Assembly: GCA_905480225.1 (NCBI GenBank)
Contig: CAJQPO010000019.1
Span: 1 to 62,043, forward strand
Reading direction: 5' to 3'
DNA: 62,043 nt
From: an uncultured Flavobacteriales bacterium
GTDB taxonomy: Bacteria; Bacteroidota; Bacteroidia; Flavobacteriales_D; Parvicellaceae
The notes below the pieces were generated by a model. It was given only the letters and a program-made list of their open reading frames with translations. It had not been told where the DNA came from and made no database searches. Both the position numbers and the translations under genes were made by a program. Shown piece by piece: positions 53,701-62,043 of the stretch. Numbering within the stretch: position 1 is the first letter of the stretch; every line of letters starts with the position of its first letter.

Positions 53701-54881
53701 TCTTTATAAGATCTTTGTATTTCTGCCTGAGCTTTTTTCCGGCTAGAGATATCCCTCACATGATATTGGATAACTTCATGGCCTTCATACTGAGCAATTT
53801 TAGAACTTATTTCTACGGGTACAATTTGACCATCTTTTCGAATGTGGCCATGTTCATAAACTACTTTGCCCGAAGTTTCTATTTCTTGTTGAATCCAATT
53901 TTTCTTGACCTTGTCAAATGGAATATTTATTAAATCGATTGATTTTCCTATTAGCTCTTTCTTTTTATACCCTAATGTTTCAACTGCTTTTTTATTGATT
54001 TGTTTGAAAATGCCCTCTTTTCGCGAAACGATGTAGATTCCGTCGTTAGCATTCTCAAAAAGTGTTCTGAATTTAAGTTCACTTTCTTTTACAGCAAGCT
54101 CGGCTTGCTTCATTGCCGTTATGTCACTAAGAACAGCCATTCCTCCAATTTTCCTTTCATTCTGATCATAAAGGGGAGTAGCATTAACCGACAGATACAT
54201 GCCTGTCTTTTTAATATACATTTCACAATTCCTTGTGGTAATACCAAATTTTACGGCCTTTGTTAGTGGAAGCTCGTCTTGATTGAAGGGGGTAATGGTA
54301 TCGATTTCGTATAATTCATATTCTTCATTCCAGTTCGCAGTTTTAGAAGATTTAGATCCTATACCGAGCAATTCGGTTGATTTCTCATTCCAAACGAGAA
54401 TTTTTAAATCATTGTCTGCAACTACCACTGCTTCGGTAGATTGTTGAATTACATTTTCAAGTAAATTGGAGTCATTGAATATCCCACTCACAGAATTTTT
54501 GTTGTCTGCTTTATGAGAATTTGAGTAAATACAAATTTGAACGAATGATTTTTGTTCAATACTGACGCAGTCAATGAATAATTCTACTTCACCTTGTTCT
54601 TTCAACGTCCAATTAAATGTTCGTTGGTCTTTTTCTTTGGACCGCAGGTATTTTTCGAGTTCTCCTATCTGTTTTTCAGTAACTGCGGAGGCAGTAGTTA
54701 TATAGGCGATAAAATTGATTTCTTGAATTTGGTCAGAAGAAGAGATTTGGAAATAACGCATTCCAGCTTCATTAATAAAGCTCATTCGCAAGTTATTATC
54801 AAGTAATAAAATGGGTATTGGAACCGTGTTTATTGTTGATAAACCGTCTGACTCTAAAGGTGTTGACTTTAATTTCTCCAA
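50781..54881 (-). CDS. Multi-PAS/GAF hybrid histidine kinase with receiver domain
   Basis: This 1366-residue cytoplasmic sensor has about four PAS domains (starting near 15, 138, 268 and 575), two GAF-like regions (about 395-570 and 705-860), a HisKA domain with the histidine in MSHEIRSPLNAILG near residue 913, an HATPase domain (DEGIGIDANRLESIFDPFEQ, GGSGLGLAI) and a receiver (about 1155-1270, aspartate in ILMDMHMPGMDG). The final 95 residues lack a phosphotransfer histidine. The start is TTG at 54881; an in-frame stop lies 19 codons upstream and no ATG is available. It heads the signalling array. Confidence 0.88.
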   Translation of the reverse strand: MEKLKSTPLESDGLSTINTVPIPILLLDNNLRMSFINEAGMRYFQISSSDQIQEINFIAYITTASAVTEKQIGELEKYLRSKEKDQRTFNWTLKEQGEVELFIDCVSIEQKSFVQICIYSNSHKADNKNSVSGIFNDSNLLENVIQQSTEAVVVADNDLKILVWNEKSTELLGIGSKSSKTANWNEEYELYEIDTITPFNQDELPLTKAVKFGITTRNCEMYIKKTGMYLSVNATPLYDQNERKIGGMAVLSDITAMKQAELAVKESELKFRTLFENANDGIYIVSRKEGIFKQINKKAVETLGYKKKELIGKSIDLINIPFDKVKKNWIQQEIETSGKVVYEHGHIRKDGQIVPVEISSKIAQYEGHEVIQYHVRDISSRKKAQAEIQRSYKEILFTQNLIQAAEKEDNLPFLTKKITDGLSEIIKPTATRLYDYDTVSQKLYMVSEKMESSVRSKFEALSKVKIKSIVPDPGTNDYVRKLLSTQEPNIISSEKQIQEFIEQHVEQKFLKKLAPKIVKILNIKIIILLPILYGDEVKSIVSFTLSEKPKNESIEAIIRYLKQANNVLKKIRFEKDLKVLNNKYTDLIDNLKDSVISLNKDGQIILANYAAQKLFGYSKTEILKVSLIELVHPLDRERSNAFYQKLKTSEFHSNFIGRIIAKQGETKYVEISSSAIFDEQKNYLGSRAIVRDITVRKLQERNKHVQQILLENVAKSVDYRRIVQQSLRSFEEVRSGEMLAAVYNYNRIEQSFNLIGANSKKHEPFFLNLKFAGMYPEAVIKENTKGDYARFTVDDNELVDFSNTGYAFPIVSRHLGIRGVIIIFFDTEKEVTNEETDAINAINNILKISIEHHQSKEEIKRFTENLEAAVERRTSELRHEIFERRIIEKELERSKNLAESASNAKTNFLANMSHEIRSPLNAILGFSQIMKGISTKEGFSDKSMTYLDNIEMSSKNLSAIINDILDLSKIESGKLELDNEEFKLEQIIKNVYHINKSAAKDKKINFSYEIDEKLPNYIYGDRTKIMQVLMNLTANAIKFTPSGKKVKINAQKQSERLAFHIIDEGIGIDANRLESIFDPFEQEDTSVTREFGGSGLGLAISRSIVNLMNGSITAQSDKSIGSTFKVTIPLIAANPTDTKTENQFTNLDSVVFENDFKIVLVEDNVLNQDLVKALMERVNVDLIVANNGIEGIQKVEEHRPNAILMDMHMPGMDGLETIQQIKSNSELHAIPIIAYSADAFAETRKMAYDAGVVDYLTKPLDLNKLLYTLSKFSHVKPDQLDFGNNDERIDTKVDVPEKNAAEFSLKIDQILETPIFESEKLLENLNHLKNYCKQHKIEIDANLKLISDAIYDGNETVLISELEKLK

Positions 54882-55172
54882 GGTAAATCTATGGTTAAAT
54901 GTTTTCCGGCTTTTGAATTCCGTTTTGGTAGTTTCAAACCTTTATACTGAATTTGTTGGAGTTTGTTCCAAAGTTTGCAATACATTATTCGTTTAAATGA
55001 AAATAAGCGTGACTATATTTTGTAGATTTAGGATGTGTATGGGCTGCATTTTATACTTGCTTTAATCCTGAAAGGGTTTGTTAGGAAACTATTATAGCTT
55101 GTTGGGAAGTTTTAAGATAACCGTTTCTTATTGATGCCGTATTCTTGCTGTAGAATTGATAAAGTGGATTTA

Positions 55173-58100
55173 ATGATTTTTAGAAAACTAGCCATTATCC
55201 TTATTGTAAGTTTGAACATTACTTCATTGGGTTGTTTTGGTCAAGCCCCAGTTTCGGCTTTTAGTGCTACTAATACGGAAGGATGCGCACCATTTAGCGT
55301 GACATTTATTAATTCTTCAGTAGGAGCATCCTCTTATTACTGGGAATTTGGCGATGGAACATCTTCTGTTAATTCGAGTCCGACTGTAACTTATTTAACG
55401 CAAGGGTTCTTCACGGTAACATTGATAGTCACAGATTCGGCAGGGGATCAAGATACGTTGGTAATAAACGATTTTATCCATGTGGTCGATGATCCAATTG
55501 CTGATTTCTCAGCGATTCAGCTTGGTAATTGTGAAAATGATAACGTTGTTAATTTCAACAATGAGTCTACGAATGCTACGGAATTTCTGTGGGATTTTGG
55601 AGATGGTTCAACGGTAGTTGCTGAAAACCCAACTCACACATATTCAGCTTCGGGTACGTATTCCATAACACTTATTGCTTCCAATAATGTAGGATGTTCC
55701 CATGTGAAGCAGATTATGAGTGCAATAACTATTCATCCATTGCCCGATGTTCAATTTTCAGTGGATCAATACGCTTCCTGTGACCCTAATCAAATTTATC
55801 AATTTACGAATTTAACGGCCAGTGCTGTTTCTAGTTTTTGGGATTTTGGGGCCGGTGCTAGTTCGATATCTAGTGCGCCAACTCATAATTTTTCTGCTAC
55901 AGGATTTTTTGATGTTTCGTTAATTTGTACGAATTCACATGGTTGCAACGATACGCTAATCAAAACCGATTTAGTTGAAAATTTTGAAGAACCTACAGTA
56001 GTTATTCATGCAAGTGATTTTGAAGTATGCGAGGGGGATTCTATTTTGTTTTCAGACTCAACCAATAATGCGGTATTTTATTATTGGGATTTAGGTAGTG
56101 GCATCGTAGATTCTAATAGTGTTGTATCTAAAGTGTATCTCGATAGCGGTAATTATGTTGTTGAACTCAGTGTAACGGACAATAATGGTTGTATTGGTTC
56201 AAATAGTATTCTTATTGCTGTAGAGTCGAGTCCCATAGTTGATATTCTGCCATCTGATTCAGTAATTTGTTCTGGTGAGGAAGTTGCATGGACGAATAAC
56301 AGTATTAATGCGTTACATCATTCATGGAATATTAGTGGAGTAGGTGGATCCGTGGCATCAGAGCCAACCAATACCTATCCTATTCCTGGAAGCTATGATG
56401 TAGAATATCGCGCTACTTCGATTAATGGTTGTAAGACCTTTGCCAATAAGATAATTCTCGTAAATGGTTCTCAAAGTGATTTCACATTCAATGAAAATAT
56501 GGGCTGTGCTCCACTCGATGTGCAATTTATTGATAATAGTATTGATGCGGCATCTTGGTATTGGAATTTTGGAGACGGCGATACATCTGTATTACCCAAC
56601 CCTTCTCACGTGTTTAATGGTGATTCTGCTTATACTGTTTCATTAATTACTTCAGGATCTTTTGGTTGTCTTGATACCCTTATTATGCATTCATTAATTC
56701 AGATAACTTCAGATACATTGAGTATTGCAATTGCTGATACTGTTTCCGGTTGTTTGCCGTTTCCGGTAGACTTATCCAATAATATTATCGGATCAAATTC
56801 ATGGTTTTGGGATTTTGGAGATGGTACTACCTCATCTCTAGCGCATCCAACTCATACTTACTTAACACCAGGGGTGTATACGGTCACTTTAACTACTCAA
56901 ACTGCTAATGGTTGCTATTTAGTAGTTGATAATTATGCTACGTTTAAATTTGAAGATTTTGTCAGTGGTTTCTCCGCTGTTGAGGTTAGTTGTGATGGTC
57001 TAATAGTTGAATTTATAGATACAACAAGTAACTCAGTAAGCTGGGCATGGGACTTTGGTGATGGTTCTTTTTCTAATTCCCAGAACCCGATACATATGTT
57101 TAGTGATTCTGGTAGTCAGGACATACAATTGACTGTGATATCCTCGTCCGGATGTATGAGTAGCGTTTTAATAAATAACTTCATAAATTTTACCAATTGT
57201 ACGATGAATGGTAGTAGTATCCCACCAGAATTAATTGGTACCCCAGTCCCTGGTGGTGGTATAACAACGGTTCCAGATTCTAACTATACAATGTACAGCT
57301 GTTCGCCTATGGCGGTCTATTACTACAGTCCATTTACAAATGCGACAAGTTGGTATTGGGATTTTGGCGATGGGACAACATCTACAACCGAAAATAATTA
57401 TCATATCTATACTACACCTGGAACCTATGATGTTAACCTAATCGTACAAACTTCATCAGGACAAGATACAATGGAACTTATAGATTACGTTGTCATTCAA
57501 GGACCGGTTGCAAGTTTCACGAGTACAATCGATTATTCTTGCACCAGCAACTCCATTCTCTTTTCAGATAATTCAATCAATGCGATTGATTGGTTTTGGG
57601 ATTTTGGCGACGGATCTACTTCTACTAGTTCATCACAGAGTCATACCTACCTTAATAGCGATATCATTATCCCTGTTAGTCTTGAAGTTACTGACACGAA
57701 TGGTTGTCGGTCTTCGTATAGCTCGATGATTAGCTTAATGAGTTTTAATCCAATCTTTGTTTTTGAGGATACGATTTGTTTAGGTGAATCAATTGATTTC
57801 ATGCCGGCAGACACTTCGTCTTATGTTTACTCTTGGGATTTTGGTGACGGATTTACGAGTACAGACCAGCTTCCTAGTCACATTTATCAAAGTCCAGGAA
57901 CCTACCAAGTATCTGTTCAAGCGACACACATTTTGGGTTGTACAGATATTTATTTATTGGATAGTATTCTTGTCATAGGATTGGATCAAGGCATTATTGT
58001 ATCGGATTCTACAGTTGGCTGTAAAGGCGATGTTTTTGTCTTGAGTCCGACAGATACTACAGCTGACTACTATTATTGGTATTTAGCACCATCAAACCCA

Positions 58101-61100
58101 GTAGTGTGGTATAAGTTTGATGGTGAAATGTATCCAGAGTTTCAAACTCCACATCCATTTACCTATGATGTTCTGCTTATAAGCTCCAAAGGATCTTGTA
58201 TTGATACTGTTTTTATGGATTCCCTCATTGAGGTAAGGGAAGTTAATTCTAACTTCAATATAAATCAACTGGATTATTGTGAACCTTTTTTGGTTGAGGT
58301 AACTAGCCTAGGATCGACTGTTGTGGATTGGGAATGGAGTTATCTAGGAAACACAATGAATGGTCCCGCTTCTTTTCAAACCAATATTCCAAGCGGAGAA
58401 ACTCAGTTTTTGTTGCAAGTAACCGACGACATTGGTTGTATATCGGAAGATTCACTGTCTATTATTCCAGATGCTATGATTGCTGCAATAGGCTCGTCTA
58501 ATCCAGCTGGTTGTGTGCCCCACTCTGTTGACTTTCTCAGTGAGTCGAACAATGCGAATTCATGGTTTTGGGATTTTGGAGATGGCGTCATTTCCAATGT
58601 AGAAGCTCCGACACATACTTATTTAAACGCGGGTTCTTACGATGTTACTCTAATTGTGGGTTCACCAACCGGAAATTGTTTTGATACCATTGTGTATCCT
58701 GCATATGCGAATGTTTCTTTTCCCAATGCTGATTTTTCATATATCGGCAACTTTTCTTGTGCGCCAATGATTGTCGAATTTACTGATCTGTCGTCGGACG
58801 ATACCGATTTAACATGGGATTTTGGTGATGGTGCTATTTCAAGTATGAGTAATCCGAATCATATTTATAATTTACCTGGGCATTACGATGTTTCATTAAC
58901 TGCAATTGATTCAAACGGTTGTTCTCATACCAAATCAATGCCGAACGCTGTTTTCGTTCCGGGCCCTATCGCTGAATTTACCGCGTCTCAAACAACAGTG
59001 TGTGACTCAGGTATGGTTCAATTTACCGATATGTCTTCTTCTGCAGTCAGTTGGTCTTGGACATTTGGTGACGGTAACTCCTCAAATGCCCAGCATCCAA
59101 ATCACATGTTTGATTCTCATGGATGGTACACAGTAGCGTTAATTGTTCAGGATTCTATGGGATGTGCCACTTCAGCCATTATGGATACCATGATTACAGT
59201 ACTTGAAAGTCCAAAGGCACTTTTTACAGTAAGTGATACACTTGGTTGTAATCCTTTTACCATGACTATGACCGATCAGACAGTAGGAGCTGATTCTTGG
59301 ATGTGGGATATGGGTGATGGAAGTCAGTTTGTATCTATGCCTTCAACGCATTATTTCTCTGATTCTGGTATTTTTAATGTCTCCGTAGTGGCCTCTATTC
59401 AAGGTGCATGTTTTGATACTTTCTCAGTGGCGATTCAAGTTGTAAATTTCGCTGACGCTTCAATTGATTCCGTCGCAGATTTGTGCCAACAAGATTTGGC
59501 AATTAATCTTACTTCAAACCAAATTGGTGGTATTTGGTCGGGAGTTGGTGTGGTTAATACAACAACGGGTATTTTTGACCCTAGTATAGCTGGCGCAGGC
59601 TTACATACCTTGTTTTATACCATGCCGGGCTCATGCGGAACAATGGATTCTACAGAAGTTTTAGTATTGTCTAATCAAGCTGCTACTATTAATGCCGTTA
59701 GTCAGGTGTGTGAAGGTCAGGCACCGATTACTATGTCTTCACTAAATCCTGGTGGTCTATGGTCCGGAATTGGAATCGTAGATTCTATATCGGGAGTTTT
59801 TGACCCTTCCGTGAGTGGTATTGGAAGTTATACGGTTTATTATGCGACTTCTAATGGAAGTTGTATGGACTTTGATAGTGCTCAGATAGATGTGGTTGTA
59901 GAGGCTAATGCATCTATTAATCCCGTTGATGGTCAATGTGAAACGGATAACCCAATTGTTATCTCTGCTGCTCAAAATGGTGGTACATGGTCAGGACCAG
60001 GAATACTGAATGCTTCCACCGGTGAGTTTGACCCCAGTATTGCGGGGGCGGGTACACATACAGTTATTTATGAGATAAGTGGAGATTGCGGAGATATTGA
60101 TTCTGTTGAAATAGAGGTTTTTGAATTTATCGAGGCAACATTTGCGGCACCTTCAGCTGTATGTAATGGTGCTGACTTATTTTTAATTTCAAGTGCAAAT
60201 TTGGGAGGGGTTTGGTCTGGAACAGGTATTGTTGATTCGATTCAGGGAGAATTTGATCCTAGTATTTCAGGCGTAGGTAATTTTTCAATTACTTATACAA
60301 TCAATAATGGTCTTTGCTCTGATCAATCCATGAATCAAATTACCGTGCTACCAGATGAAGATGCTTCGTTCAGTAGTATTGGTCCACTTTGCGATAATGA
60401 TGCTGCTCAAGCGCTAGTTGCAATGAATAGCGGGGGATTATTCGCAGGGATTGGAATTACAAGTGCTTCCGTAGGTTTATTTAATCCTGTTGTAGCGGGG
60501 CCTGGAGTTCACACAATTACTTATGCTATTGGTGGCTTATGCGGAGATACGGTATCTCATGACATCATTATTAACCCAACTCCAGAAATTGAAATTACAT
60601 CAAGTGGTGTGAATGGCTGCTCATCATTGGAGGTGTCTTTTATCAGTAATTCATCTATTGTTGGTGGTCTATACAACTGGGATTTTGGTAATGGGCTTAC
60701 ATCAGAGCTTCCAAATCCAGAGATTACTTTTGGGCCTGGGCAATTTGTAGTTACCCTCACGTTTACTTCTAATGAAGGTTGCACGGATTCCGTTGCTTTA
60801 CCTGGTTTGATTAATGTCTTAGATTCAATACCCGAAATCCCCGTAATTAAACGGGTTTCGGTTTTGTCAAACACAAGTGTCCTTGTTGACTGGGAAGAAT
60901 CTGTAGATCCTTCTTTTAGAAGCTATAATTTGTTTAGAAAAAATTTAACAACCGGTGTTTTTGAGGAAATAGAAATTGTGAATGTTCTTGGGGCAACTAG
61001 TTTTATAGATGAGGGACTAAATACATTGCAAAATGTTTATTGCTATAAATTAATAGAGACAGATATTTGTGATAATTACATTGATGTTTTGGAAGCTGTA

Positions 61101-61847
61101 GAGCACTGTACAATGAATATTTCTGCAGAAATATCCGGAATACATCATGCCAATATATCTTGGACTCCCTATTTAGGTTGTTCAATAGCTTCTTATGAAC
61201 TCTTCCGATACGATGGTGACGATACTACAGCAATTTTCATTGCTTCGCTGTCACCTTCGGTAACTGATTATGATGATTCAACGAATTATTGTAATGTGGC
61301 ATATAGTTATAAAGTGATGGCTACAGAGGTTTGTGGTGACGTATTGAATTCATGGAGTGACTCTGCAGGTATTGTTGCTCTTGGGATTTATGATAAACAA
61401 ATTTCCAATGTAATTAGAGCAACTGTGGTCAATGATGAGTCTGTTTGGGTGGAATGGTCTGTACCTGTAATTGCTTCAAGTTTTGTTGATTATTATCAAA
61501 TTTTGAGGTCAGACGATACGACTGATTTTGTACCGGTAGGAATGGTTCCAGATGGAGTGAATGGATTTAATGATGAAACAGTAGATGTGTTTAGTGAACG
61601 GTATTTTTACCGGATTCAGGTAGTTAATGGTTGCCCAGAGACTAATGTTGTCGGTGATTTGGGATCCTCAATTCTTTTAAAAGCCACTAAGCTAACAGAA
61701 ACTGAAGGAAGTCTAGATTGGACACCATATAAAGGTTGGAGTAGTGGAGTAGATTACTACGAAATACAAGTGCTCAACGAGTTCAACCAGTGGGAAACGG
61801 TTAAAATTGTAAATGGCTCAATTTTACAAACTATTGTACATTTTTAA
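55173..61847 (+). CDS. Giant secreted PKD-repeat protein, apparently truncated at the C-terminus
   Basis: This protein of about 2,224 residues begins with a signal peptide (ATG at 55173, ending CFGQA; ATG at 55134 would add 13 residues). About seventeen PKD or PKD-like domains follow, most with W.FGDG, then five copies of a 75/76-residue repeat with GG.WSG.GI and FDPS..G.G.HT (DNA about 59,460-60,570), one more PKD-like unit (WDFGNG), and fibronectin-like domains from about 60,830. Such proteins are surface adhesins secreted by the T9SS. It stops within a fibronectin-like domain (ILQTIVHF) and has no CHU_C or type A sorting domain. It could be a broken gene. Confidence 0.85.
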   Translation: MIFRKLAIILIVSLNITSLGCFGQAPVSAFSATNTEGCAPFSVTFINSSVGASSYYWEFGDGTSSVNSSPTVTYLTQGFFTVTLIVTDSAGDQDTLVINDFIHVVDDPIADFSAIQLGNCENDNVVNFNNESTNATEFLWDFGDGSTVVAENPTHTYSASGTYSITLIASNNVGCSHVKQIMSAITIHPLPDVQFSVDQYASCDPNQIYQFTNLTASAVSSFWDFGAGASSISSAPTHNFSATGFFDVSLICTNSHGCNDTLIKTDLVENFEEPTVVIHASDFEVCEGDSILFSDSTNNAVFYYWDLGSGIVDSNSVVSKVYLDSGNYVVELSVTDNNGCIGSNSILIAVESSPIVDILPSDSVICSGEEVAWTNNSINALHHSWNISGVGGSVASEPTNTYPIPGSYDVEYRATSINGCKTFANKIILVNGSQSDFTFNENMGCAPLDVQFIDNSIDAASWYWNFGDGDTSVLPNPSHVFNGDSAYTVSLITSGSFGCLDTLIMHSLIQITSDTLSIAIADTVSGCLPFPVDLSNNIIGSNSWFWDFGDGTTSSLAHPTHTYLTPGVYTVTLTTQTANGCYLVVDNYATFKFEDFVSGFSAVEVSCDGLIVEFIDTTSNSVSWAWDFGDGSFSNSQNPIHMFSDSGSQDIQLTVISSSGCMSSVLINNFINFTNCTMNGSSIPPELIGTPVPGGGITTVPDSNYTMYSCSPMAVYYYSPFTNATSWYWDFGDGTTSTTENNYHIYTTPGTYDVNLIVQTSSGQDTMELIDYVVIQGPVASFTSTIDYSCTSNSILFSDNSINAIDWFWDFGDGSTSTSSSQSHTYLNSDIIIPVSLEVTDTNGCRSSYSSMISLMSFNPIFVFEDTICLGESIDFMPADTSSYVYSWDFGDGFTSTDQLPSHIYQSPGTYQVSVQATHILGCTDIYLLDSILVIGLDQGIIVSDSTVGCKGDVFVLSPTDTTADYYYWYLAPSNPVVWYKFDGEMYPEFQTPHPFTYDVLLISSKGSCIDTVFMDSLIEVREVNSNFNINQLDYCEPFLVEVTSLGSTVVDWEWSYLGNTMNGPASFQTNIPSGETQFLLQVTDDIGCISEDSLSIIPDAMIAAIGSSNPAGCVPHSVDFLSESNNANSWFWDFGDGVISNVEAPTHTYLNAGSYDVTLIVGSPTGNCFDTIVYPAYANVSFPNADFSYIGNFSCAPMIVEFTDLSSDDTDLTWDFGDGAISSMSNPNHIYNLPGHYDVSLTAIDSNGCSHTKSMPNAVFVPGPIAEFTASQTTVCDSGMVQFTDMSSSAVSWSWTFGDGNSSNAQHPNHMFDSHGWYTVALIVQDSMGCATSAIMDTMITVLESPKALFTVSDTLGCNPFTMTMTDQTVGADSWMWDMGDGSQFVSMPSTHYFSDSGIFNVSVVASIQGACFDTFSVAIQVVNFADASIDSVADLCQQDLAINLTSNQIGGIWSGVGVVNTTTGIFDPSIAGAGLHTLFYTMPGSCGTMDSTEVLVLSNQAATINAVSQVCEGQAPITMSSLNPGGLWSGIGIVDSISGVFDPSVSGIGSYTVYYATSNGSCMDFDSAQIDVVVEANASINPVDGQCETDNPIVISAAQNGGTWSGPGILNASTGEFDPSIAGAGTHTVIYEISGDCGDIDSVEIEVFEFIEATFAAPSAVCNGADLFLISSANLGGVWSGTGIVDSIQGEFDPSISGVGNFSITYTINNGLCSDQSMNQITVLPDEDASFSSIGPLCDNDAAQALVAMNSGGLFAGIGITSASVGLFNPVVAGPGVHTITYAIGGLCGDTVSHDIIINPTPEIEITSSGVNGCSSLEVSFISNSSIVGGLYNWDFGNGLTSELPNPEITFGPGQFVVTLTFTSNEGCTDSVALPGLINVLDSIPEIPVIKRVSVLSNTSVLVDWEESVDPSFRSYNLFRKNLTTGVFEEIEIVNVLGATSFIDEGLNTLQNVYCYKLIETDICDNYIDVLEAVEHCTMNISAEISGIHHANISWTPYLGCSIASYELFRYDGDDTTAIFIASLSPSVTDYDDSTNYCNVAYSYKVMATEVCGDVLNSWSDSAGIVALGIYDKQISNVIRATVVNDESVWVEWSVPVIASSFVDYYQILRSDDTTDFVPVGMVPDGVNGFNDETVDVFSERYFYRIQVVNGCPETNVVGDLGSSILLKATKLTETEGSLDWTPYKGWSSGVDYYEIQVLNEFNQWETVKIVNGSILQTIVHF
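59460..60570 (+). repeat. Five tandem GGxWSG repeats in the PKD protein
   Basis: The GG of each copy starts at 59526, 59751, 59979, 60204 and 60432, giving spacings of 225, 228, 225 and 228 bases (75 or 76 residues). Each copy has a cysteine before the GG, then WSG.GI (FAG.GI in copy five), an S/T..G.F.P turn and a second cysteine after the HT/YT strand. Confidence 0.85.
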
Positions 61848-62043
61848 GCGTAAAATAGGTTATTCCAAGAGCACGATCCGGTAAGTTTCACGGTTAATTC
61901 TACTCCTGTAAGGTTCATTTTATTGTTTTTCTGTGTCTTTTGAGTTTCCGAACGTATCGTTTTAAATCTGGCGCACTTGGAAATCAGATAACCCCATTTA
62001 GAAAATGCTTTTCTTCATTTGGAAGTTCGGACTTAACTAGGGT
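61848..62043. other. Right-edge segment with no supported gene
   Basis: No frame on either strand has a start and continuous open length to support a gene. Two short minus-strand frames are open (61844-62014 without an early ATG, and the last 60 bases up to the edge). The continuation of the PKD protein is not found in any frame. Confidence 0.5.

Noticed and set aside
55173-61847. Repeats in the PKD gene as a CRISPR array
   Set aside because: The repeats are in frame, 225-240 bases long and encode protein domains; there are no short identical repeats or spacers.
61844-62014. Minus-strand frame at the right edge as a transposase end
   Set aside because: It lacks an early ATG, is broken by a stop at 62015-62017, and matches no transposase motif I know; the sequence beyond the window would be needed.
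62028-62043. ACTTAAC near the edge as an integron attC core
   Set aside because: A seven-base match to RYYYAAC is expected by chance and no paired GTTRRRY site or cassette structure is visible.

Overview
The window looks like a chromosomal segment of a free-living, probably marine or aquatic member of the Bacteroidota (Flavobacteriia-like). The evidence is low GC content, several secreted proteins with C-terminal type IX secretion (T9SS) sorting domains, a TonB-dependent receptor paired with a DUF4249 lipoprotein, LytTR/LytS two-component pairs, promoter -7 boxes of the Bacteroidota form TAnnTTTG, and frequent absence of Shine-Dalgarno sites with TTG/GTG starts. No phage, CRISPR array or complete insertion sequence is visible. 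Most of it reads as ordinary chromosome.

Layout. (1) 1-2674, minus strand: end of a surface-glycan operon with a WecE-like sugar aminotransferase, a Wzx-type flippase and a methyltransferase that runs off the left edge. (2) 2677-8533: nucleotide-pool cleaning (RdgB), D-Ala-D-Ala ligase, then a tightly coupled plus-strand operon of a PASTA protein, a T9SS protein and RluD. (3) 8545-10473: a CsgG/LpoB-like secreted protein and a PaaY-type hexapeptide protein. (4) 10527-21511: an exopolysaccharide/envelope region with a Wzz-like chain-length protein, an O-antigen ligase/polymerase, a polysaccharide deacetylase, a GNAT protein, a methyltransferase, a secreted arylsulfotransferase, a B12-binding radical SAM protein, a GT-C membrane glycosyltransferase and a GT4 glycosyltransferase. 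(5) 21562-31038: mixed housekeeping and envelope genes (S37 peptidase, pirin, tRNA-Pro(GGG), chalcone-isomerase-like protein, small lipoprotein, TonB receptor plus DUF4249, thioredoxin reductase, alpha/beta hydrolase).

(6) 31035-37267: a propeller-sensor LytS-type kinase with its LytTR regulator, divergent from penicillin-binding protein 1C. (7) 37245-42336: a DoxX-like membrane protein and two overlapping T9SS-secreted phosphoesterases (purple-acid-phosphatase type and PhoD type), probably for phosphate scavenging. (8) 42476-48145: a membrane SpoIIE/PP2C phosphatase, a large AsmA-like protein and a small STAS-like protein. (9) 48253-54881, minus strand: a signalling array of hybrid multi-PAS kinase, stand-alone receiver, LytS-type kinase and LytTR regulator. 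The receiver and kinase look like one protein split by a one-base frame change. (10) 55173-61847: a secreted adhesin-like protein of about 2,224 residues with many PKD domains, five copies of a 75/76-residue GGxWSG repeat and fibronectin-like domains. It stops in the middle of a domain without any sorting signal.

The most interesting points are the abrupt end of the giant PKD protein, the GGxWSG repeat block, the split receiver/kinase, a possible SpoIIE/STAS partner-switching module, and several promoters whose -7 box lies 4-6 bases from the start codon, which predicts leaderless transcripts. I found no clearly new defence or mobile system.
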